Shown here piece after piece: positions 56,326 to 64,000 of a stretch of DNA of 64,000 bases. The stretch comes from Unio delphinus (lineage: Eukaryota > Mollusca > Bivalvia > Unionida > Unionidae), in the NCBI GenBank assembly GCA_029339505.1, contig JAQISU010000345.1, forward strand, positions 2,007,501 through 2,071,500. Reading direction: 5' to 3'. Every line of letters begins with the position of its first letter. Within the stretch, counting starts at the first letter, position 1. The notes below the pieces were generated by a model, which was given only the letters and a program-made list of their open reading frames with translations, was not told where the DNA came from and did no database searches. A program made the position numbers and the translations under genes.

Positions 56326-57067
56326 AATATTTGACTACATGAATTTAGTAACAGTAGTGTTTGACTACATGAATTTTGTAACAGTAGTGTTTGACTACAT
56401 GAATTTAGTAACAGTAGTGTTTGACTACATGAATTTAGTAACAGTAGTGTTTGACTACATGAATTTAGTAACAGTAGTGTTTGACTACATGAATTTAATA
56501 ACAGTAGTGTTTGACTACATGAATTTAATAACAGTAGTGTTTGACTACATGAATTTAGTAACAGTAGTGTTTGACTACATGAATTTAGTAACAGTAGTGT
56601 TTGACTACATGAATTTAGTAACAGTAGTGTTTGACTACATGAATTTAGTAACAGTAGTGTTTGACTACATGAATTTAGTAACAGTAGTGTTTGACTACAT
56701 GAATTTAGTAACAGTAGTGTTTGACTACATGAATGTAATGACAGTAGTGTTTGCATGAATTTTTGTAACAGTAGTGTTTACCTACATAAATTTTGTAACA
56801 GTAGTGTTTACCTACATGAATTTAGTAACAGTAGTGTTTGACTACATGAATTTAATAACAGTAGTGTTTGACTACATGAATTTAATAACAGTAGTGTTTG
56901 ACTACATGAATTTAATAACAGTAGTGTTTGACTACATGAATTTAATAACAGTAGTGTTTGACTACATGAATTTAATAACAGTAGTGTTTGACTACATGAA
57001 TTTAATAACAGTAGTGTTTGACTACATGAATTTAATAACAGTAGTGTTTGACTACATGAATTTAGTA
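56326..57067. repeat. 30-bp minisatellite, about 24 copies in two sub-arrays
   Basis: Unit GTTTGACTACATGAATTTAG followed by TAACAGTAGT. A disturbed zone at 56740-56820 separates a left array mainly with TTTAGTA from a right array mainly with TTTAATA. A 10-codon period keeps frames open on both strands without coding meaning. Confidence 0.96.
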
Positions 57068-58430
57068 GTCGAATTCAATTACTTATGTGTTTTATATTCA
57101 TAGTATGTACCTTTGTATTTATGTTATTCTGTGTTTCCTATTCATTAGTGTGAGTGTGTAATACATTTTCATTGTCACTCACATGCGTGTTTGTTATTTC
57201 GTGAATCCCTGCCCAGTCTCAAAGGGTGTCAGCTCAATTACGTTACAACCTGGAAGTTACTGGCAAAGATGCGGTTCTGAAACCAAAGATAGGAGGATGG
57301 CCATTACAGCATGTCCGAAACACTGATGTCTTTGAATGTACTATGATTGTAGTAAAGTTACAATTTTATCGAATTTGATAGGTAATTTTTCATATTTAAT
57401 ACGCATGTTAAATGCGTCTATGCTTTAAATGAAATTTTTTAAGCTCGACTCATTAATAAAATATAATTAATGTTATCATTTCTTTTATTGAATTAGGCAC
57501 TTGTGTATGATAATGATTGGTGACGCAACGTTAATCTCTGTTGGTGTCGTGACGTTAATCTCTGTTGGTGTCGTGACGTTATGTCATGAAAATCTTGTGT
57601 ATCTATGGGAGATTACTCTTTCTAGCACCAAGTGCAATGAGTACATGGAATAAAATAGTTTATAACAAATTTCTTTGATGAATATACTAGATGAAGAATT
57701 TGTCTTCTTTGCCTTCTCTGAGTTAATTGTTCAAAATTAGACATTCAACGTAGAAGTACTTATTCGAAATAAAATCACCAGCGCTGAAATACAAAACCAG
57801 GAAAGATTGTCTTCAGCTGCACTATAATGCCAAAGATACCTATTATCAAAAGCACATTTATATGTGATTCTTTACGTATAAAACACTATATACACCCCCC
57901 CCCCCCCAAAAAAAAAAAATACAAACGCCAGTGAAAGAAGGTCATGACATCGTCAAATGATCGACTCAACTTCCACACATATTACTATTACCTTGCGTGA
58001 TGGAGATATATTTATCATGAAGAACATAACCCGATGGTGTATAAAGTTAATCTACTAATGGATTATTTATTAAATGACTATTGTCGTTCACAACATATTT
58101 GAAAACGATCGAATAATGGTATTGCATCAAGTTTGTTTGTTTATTCTCTACCACAAAAGCATAGCGTGACCAAAACCATTTCCTGCAGTAGCTCAGATTA
58201 ATTCTTTTTGTCTCCTATCAGATATCCATACGACTTAAATAATTCAGGTTTTTAATCTACATAATTAGGCATATACATTGCTTTATCTATAGATTCCAGC
58301 GTGTACTGGTATCTTGAATGCTTTTGTTACAGAATCACAAATAAATACGTCAAGATGATAATGATGATACTAACGGTGAAGACTATGGCTACGATAGGAA
58401 GAACTAGACTAATAATTACGAAAAGTTTGA
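57068..58430. other. Unassigned stretch
   Basis: Contains a 24-bp direct repeat (GTTAATCTCTGTTGGTGTCG then TGAC) at about 57530-57577 and a C-run/A-run at 57894-57919. No gene supported. Confidence 0.4.
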
Positions 58431-58434
58431 TCGA

Positions 58435-58700
58435 AGTATAATGTCCCGTATATATAACATAAATAACATAAATATATGTATATGCTCTTTTGATAAAATG
58501 TATATGTACGCTTTAGATAAGATGTATATATGTATAGCTCTTTGGATAACGTGTATATATGTATAGCTCTTTGGATAAAATGTATATGTAACCTCTAGAT
58601 AACGTGTATACATGTATATATCTTATGATAACATGTATATGTAAGTTATAGATAATGTCTATATATGCATCGCTCGTGGATAACATTTATATGTAAGATA
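58435..58700. repeat. Degenerate 29-30-bp tandem repeat (GTATATATGTATAGCTCTTTGGATAA type)
   Basis: Around nine imperfect units of the type GTATATRTGTATAGCTCTTT plus GGATAAMRT, with indels. Confidence 0.85.
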
Positions 58701-58757
58701 AGGTATGTCAAAGCTATTACTATGGCAGTGTGAAAACAGTGACACCATAAGTTCCTA

Positions 58758-58995
58758 TGCTCGTTGCCATTATTTCTCGTTGCCATTATTTCTCTTTGCC
58801 ATTATTTCTCGTTGCCATTATTTCTCGTTGCCATTATTTCTGTTGCCATTATTCCTCGTTGCCTTTATTTCTCGTTGCAATTATTTCTCGTTGTCATTAT
58901 TTCTCGTTGCCATTATTCCTCGTTGTCATTATTTCTCGTTGCCATTATTCCTCGTTGCCATTATTTCTCGTTGCCATTATTTCTCGTTGTTTTTT
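58758..58995. repeat. 16-bp minisatellite, about 14-15 copies
   Basis: Unit TCGTTGCCATTATTTC with few variants (CTTTGCC, CCTCGTTG). Three overlapping frames on the plus strand stay open because the period is not a multiple of three; none is a gene. Confidence 0.95.
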
Positions 58996-61130
58996 CGTAA
59001 GCTCCTTTGAGCAAATATTAGCAACTTTAATCATATATTATATTCTTGGGCACGGAATGTATTCACTATTGAAAGTAAACAATATTGATATCACTATTGT
59101 TATACAAATATATCTTTCAACTGAGGAGCATTTTTTAAATTTTACACATATAAACATATGGGACACAGTCGATACATTGTTGCCCAGGAAACCTTTCTTT
59201 TGTCTTGTTTTACCATGTGCAAATTAATAATAATATCAAGAGAAGAAGAAACATAAACGTCATTAGAGTCCTTGAAAATCAGAGATAAAAAATAATGAAA
59301 GTACTGAATCTTCGAATACCAGATGAAATACTAGAAATGGTTACGGTACAGATGGCATTAAACATGACGAGATGAAGGTTACAATCAGTAAGGAAATTAA
59401 CTTCCTAGTGCTGAAGTGAATGCGCTAAAATAAAATATCAAAACATGGATACAAATCCCAGAAAACAAATGTCTCAGAAAGTATGGCAGAGGACAATGTT
59501 CTTAGAGATAAAGATACGAAGAAATTGATGGTTGATAAATGAGTATTATCAAAAGAGAAAATAGTTTTGGCTGGTTTGGTGTTTTACAGAACAGCAACAC
59601 ATAAAAGTTATTTGGTTGTGATGCAATTATAGTAAAATACTTTCCCAGGACTTGTCAAAAGCAATCAGTGCAGGCTTATACGATCGTAGTATTCGAGAAC
59701 GCACTTTCCAACTAGTTAACCATTAAGTCACAAAGGTTCCAAGAAAACCATTAAAAGGTATACGAGGATGATAACTTATCATAGTTTCTTTAAAAAAAGA
59801 AATATGGCCTGCTTTTATAAATGTATTGGAAAGGACATTAAAAAAGACGAGAAAAGAAATGTGTGGGCGATTTAACTGGCTTGGAAAATAGCAACAAAGC
59901 CTTTAGTAAGGATTAGATAAAAACATGAACTAAGGAGACTAAACGTTTGACACTGGTCTAGAGAATTGACCAGCACGTATTGACCAGCACGCATACAGTT
60001 GATAATTAAATATCATTCCCCATTGTGTGTGACTCAAAAATAGATGCAAGCAAGGTTAATGTAAAAGCAATCGAACCGGTTAGAATAAATAGTTCAACTG
60101 AAAGTAAGTTAATAATGCGTTATAAAAGAAACAAGTTGATTAAATATCTATAACATTGAAAGGAATTAGTATCTAACATTTCTAACAGTGCTTTTACGCA
60201 CTGAATCCAACAAAAGATCATGCGTATCAGGTTTGTTTTAAAAGAAAAATGTAAAAATAAAAAAGATGATTAACTGTGTCTTCATCTAGGATATATTAAG
60301 TCTACGGTGTTTGTTAGTTATTGTTTTTTAAAGTTTTTTAAAATAAAATTTTATTACATGCTATTGTAATGAGTTAGTAACAATTGTAACATTGTATGCG
60401 GGATTTGGCCTTGTCCAAAAATGGATTCATTTTCGCTTGACCTGAATTGTCTTTTCTGTTTTAATTCTGTGTAAAAAAAATCTAATACACAGCTAAAATA
60501 TTTCCTGTGTATTGGTTTAAAGTCAGCATTCTTGTCTGTGTAGGTGGATGCTTTTAATTGGGTTTAGATTTAGGTTTGAAATTTCCTTAAAGTATTTTAC
60601 AAAACCCAGGTTCTGTGTTTTTTGTAAACAGAAAAATCTATCTAGCTGGTTATTTTCAATTAGGTAAAGCTTTGTTTTTAGAAAATACTATTGTGACCCG
60701 AGATGGAAATAAACACTGAGAGAAAAAAAGTTTTGAAAATCATTACATCCTGAACATGATGCTATCAATAATCTTGTAACCGAGAAGATTTTGCAGTCGT
60801 GCTTTAACATAGAACACTTTCAAGTTGCATTACAGTATATTTCATGTCCTTATTTTGTTCTTTAATTGGAAATGTTATTTCTTCAAAGTGTTGAATTGAA
60901 CTTAATTTTCTCTGTCGAATACAAAAGTGCTCTGACAAATTTTTGGACAGAAATTCATTGGAATGGATAGGAAATTCAAACCTGGAATTATAATACTGTG
61001 ATTCTGATTCGACAAAAGACTCTTGACATATCAACACTCTATAGGTTACAAAAGACACATCATTGCCTTCAATTCTTAGAATTATTTTGGACTTCTACAG
61101 AGTTATACTCGTGACCTTTAATTGATGGGA
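58996..61130. other. Unassigned AT-rich stretch
   Basis: About 2.1 kb. Between 59280 and 60000 some plus-strand snippets look protein-like (for example KEKIVLAGLVFYRTATHKSY near 59548-59610), but they are heavily interrupted and not assignable. Confidence 0.3.
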
Positions 61131-61132
61131 AT

Positions 61133-61583
61133 TGTTTATGTACTTTGTGGATTATTTTGAGATTTAATTTGTAACACTGATTTCTTTATGTACTTTGTGG
61201 ATTATTTTGGGATTTAATTTGTAACATTGATTTGTTTATGTACTTCGTGGATTATTTTGAGATTTAATTTGTAACACTGATTTGTTTATGTACTTTGTGG
61301 ATTATTTTGAGATTTAATTTGTAACACTGATTTGTTTATGTACTTCGTGGATTATTTTGGGATTTAATTTGTAACACTGATTTGTTTATGTACTTTTTTG
61401 ATTATTTTGGGATTTAATTTGTAACACTGATTTGTTTATGTACTTTTTTGATTATTTTGGGATTTAATTTGTAACATTGATTTGTTTATGTAGTTTTTGG
61501 ATTTTTTTGGGATTTCATTTATAACATTGATTTGTTTATGTACTTTGTGGATTATTTTGGGATTTAATTTGCAATATTGAAAG
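61133..61583. repeat. 50-bp minisatellite, nine copies
   Basis: Exact 50-bp period (TACTTTGTGG at 61141, 61191 and so on to 61541), unit TTTATGTACTTTGTGGATTA then TTTTGGGATTTAATTTGTAA and CACTGATTTG. Confidence 0.96.
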
Positions 61584-61884
61584 TTTGTTTCTTATCATTT
61601 ACAATTTCTATTCTGGTAGTTATCAGGTAGGTATTTATGCAGATAAATATATTAATCATTAAGAAAAGGTAACATTATATCACCACAAATATTGATAGAG
61701 TTGATAAGAAATAAATACAGTGATTGAATCTTTTAAACATGTGGAGAATTATGTTTAAAATATATGCAACCTAGCCAAATAACAATCAAATTTGATCATA
61801 TTTCCATGCCTGGTCCTACGGCAAACGAGACAACCGCTTTCGGCTCTTCGCTTTCAGGAAATCAACTTCGTAATGTTTTTGCGT

Positions 61885-62010
61885 GTGGCCCCGCTTATCG
61901 CTTTTTCCTGCCTTGTGGCCCCACTTATCACTTTTTGCTTGTGGCCCCGCTTATCGCTTTTTCCTGCCTTGGGCCCCGCTTATCGCTTTTTCCTGCCTTG
62001 TGCCCCACAC
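61885..62010. repeat. About 30-bp GC-richer tandem repeat, four copies
   Basis: GGCCCCGCTTATCGCTTTTT followed by CCTGCCTTGT, with copy lengths of 28-37 bp. Confidence 0.9.
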
Positions 62011-62400
62011 ATCCTAGGGCCGTGCTTGTGTATTTGTGACAATATTCAAGTTCCATAATAACAATATAGTAACATGTTGACCCGGGTTGAGTTTAGAATA
62101 TAGAGAAAAACACTAAAAGCATTTTAGTGAATTAGATGGTTGTTTAGAATGTGATTGAAACAAATCCTTGTGCATGCAATCGAACAATGGATTTAACAAA
62201 TCCACCAATGGATTTACAAGTGATGCACACAATACCTATAAGGAAAATTTATCGTACCTAACTGGACTTATTCATAACATGTAATCAACAGGAGTTAACG
62301 GATGGGAATTAAAAACTAATATGATTTGATTTTATGGCTCAATCCCCATGGAACGCCAATGTTAGAAATTAGACACAAATGATTAATCTACGTCTAGGGG
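62011..62400. other. Unassigned stretch
   Basis: No gene or repeat recognised. Confidence 0.4.
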
Positions 62401-62408
62401 TATCAACG

Positions 62409-62582
62409 TATATGGTTTTACTTATCAATGGATATTTTATGGGTTTTACTTATCAATGGATATTTTATGGGTTTTACTTATCAATGGATATTTTATGGGT
62501 TTTACTTATCAATGGATATTTTATGGGTTTTACTTATCAATGGATATTTTATGGGTTTTACTTATCAATGGATATTTTATGA
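62409..62582. repeat. 28-bp minisatellite, six to seven perfect copies
   Basis: Unit TATGGGTTTTACTTATCAAT followed by GGATATTT, with no difference seen between copies apart from the ends. Confidence 0.96.
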
Positions 62583-62849
62583 TTCTCTGTCGCAAATGAT
62601 ATCATATTAAGGAATTTGTACAAATATGAATGACGCTTAATCGACAAGTCGGATGTATACAAACGTATATATGATTTCAACACATGTTGTGATACTGAAT
62701 AAATTGATTTGATTTTCACATAAATTGTATACTGCAGAAGTTAACAAAGTTAACGACAACACAGTTTGTTTGTTTGTTTGCTTGATTAGGATATTTTACG
62801 TAGCTTTAACATTGTTTCAGTCAATCGCTACGATGTCAGAAGTGAGGCA

Positions 62850-63030
62850 GTTTATAGTGTTGTCTAGCACTGGGGCATCATGCCGCAGACATGTAGCATG
62901 ATGTCCTACCCAGTCACATTATCCTGACACCAGTCCGACCAGTCCTAAAACTAACCTCCAAACGCTGAGTGCCAAGCTCACGACCACAAAGTGTTTTTGG
63001 TCCCACGCGTCTGTCGGATAAATTAGTCAA
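62850..63030. repeat. Probable dispersed molluscan repeat
   Basis: The stretch GCATCATGCCGCAGACATGT...CCCAGTCACATTATCCTGAC ACCAG...CCAGTCCTA...GCTGAGTGCCAAGC, which is GC-richer than its flanks, resembles a common dispersed repeat that I associate with molluscan genomes. Class and borders are not determined. Confidence 0.35.
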
Positions 63031-64000
63031 GATCGCATCCACTAAATTTTAAAATGCTACTGAAAAATATGTTTGGTATTTGATATGAATTCAGCTATTT
63101 TAGTGATAATTGTTTGGGGATATACGTCCAATTTAATGTTTGCAGAAATCGCTGAATTCGAAAGAAGGTCATTTACAAGCAAATTTTCAATTCTCTCAGC
63201 TGATTGTCAGCTCTAAACCTAACGTTTTTGTGGTTTTTGTTTTGGTCAGAAACTAAAATTGATTATTTATGCTCAGCATGATGTAATATATTAAAAAAAT
63301 CCCTTACTATTTTCTTGATTGAGTTATCAAAAGAAATGCCTTGCCAATAATCTGTTATTCACATTTTCCTGTTTAATGTCCACATATGAAAATAAAGCTT
63401 GGTTGAATCAATGAATCTGAAATTTTCTATTGAAAATAATTCAGGCAATCAATTAAGATAGTAATTTACAGTCACTTCAGCAAAACGGAATTATTTACTT
63501 GTGTTCAATGAAATTGATAAAGTCATCGTTTTTATAGAAAACCACACTGTCCTAAAAGCGTTGCACTCAGCTTTTTCATTAGGAACTGTCATTACTTTTT
63601 AAAATGTTTTTACCAACACCATCATCACCATGGAGACAAAGGTTTTGGTTGGTAGCTAGGCCACTCATCGACAGGAGAATATTTTCAGCTTTACAATTTC
63701 TGTACAAATGACAGGTTCATCTTTCTTGATCGATACCTTTCTTCCTGTCAAATTGGTTCGGCTTTTATGTTTGCAAACTTCAAAACAAATAAAGAAGTTA
63801 ATTAAGGTCTTGGTAGGTCCAATTTTAATGGACGGTAATTAATTATTTTCATTCTATTCCCTTGTAAATGAAACATGTTTATTGGTATACGACCGTTTTA
63901 TTTAGGGAAGAATTTACTTGAAATATTTAAAATAAGACAAGATTACAATGTATGTTGACTATACTATGATGAGAATAATTACAAGTTTCAAATACGATTT
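63031..64000. other. Unassigned AT-rich right end
   Basis: No gene, RNA or repeat recognised. Confidence 0.4.

Noticed and set aside
56319..57103. Leu/Ser- and Val/Phe-rich repeat frames on both strands
   Set aside because: By-product of the 30-bp minisatellite.
59280..60000. Protein-like snippets on the plus strand
   Set aside because: Heavily interrupted and match no family pattern I know.

Overview
The window is eukaryotic, AT-rich, intron-bearing genomic DNA from an invertebrate. A mollusc, probably a gastropod, fits best. The grounds are a CLIC/exc-4-type gene with GT-AG introns, a tRNA-headed SINE of molluscan style, a Ty3/Gypsy element primed by tRNA-Leu, Polinton/adintovirus-type remnants, and very dense micro-, mini- and satellite DNA. 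The species cannot be fixed from the sequence alone.

Layout. 1-4.7 kb: the 5' half of a minus-strand chloride intracellular channel (CLIC) gene, two coding exons; the remaining exons are not recognised and probably lie off the left edge. 5.8-6.0 kb: a tRNA-derived SINE. 6.8-8.3 kb: simple repeats, including a 105-bp unit duplicated with its own AC tract. 8.3-12.1 kb: minus-strand non-LTR retrotransposon material (an RNase H tail, an ORF1-like gene, and leader/trailer DNA full of short hairpins, some with compensatory changes). 12.7-18.8 kb: a decayed minus-strand Polinton/Maverick (adintovirus-like) element with the C-terminal part of a protein-primed DNA polymerase B, a damaged BIR (IAP) domain, small conserved element proteins, an integrase with chromo-like tail, and a still-open two-helix membrane protein. 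19.9-20.2 kb: a 57-bp minisatellite. 21.1-21.6 kb: a dead pogo/Tigger-like transposase. 24.5-36.7 kb: a long gene-poor stretch with 26-, 29-, 63-, 48- and 35-bp tandem repeats and one weak protein-like remnant. 36.9-41.8 kb: a 4.9-kb satellite built on a 25-bp monomer with 50-, 71- and 450-bp higher-order forms. 43.3-47.0 kb: a second virus-like remnant (minus strand) directly abutting a 43-bp satellite. 48.9-55.9 kb: a complete, young-looking LTR retrotransposon. 56.3-62.6 kb: six more tandem arrays. The right end is unique-looking AT-rich DNA plus one probable dispersed repeat.

The best find is the LTR element. Its LTRs look identical, it has a 5-bp target duplication, and it carries Gag, zinc knuckle, protease and integrase in that order. 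No reverse transcriptase or RNase H lies between protease and integrase. Instead, a scrap resembling the end of RNase H follows the integrase. This is the order of the Gmr1-like group (integrase before reverse transcriptase), with the RT-RNase H block cut out. It is therefore probably a recently mobilised, non-autonomous copy that still encodes an integrase with an intact catalytic triad.

Apart from CLIC no host gene is supported; nearly everything else recognisable is mobile, virus-derived or satellite DNA.
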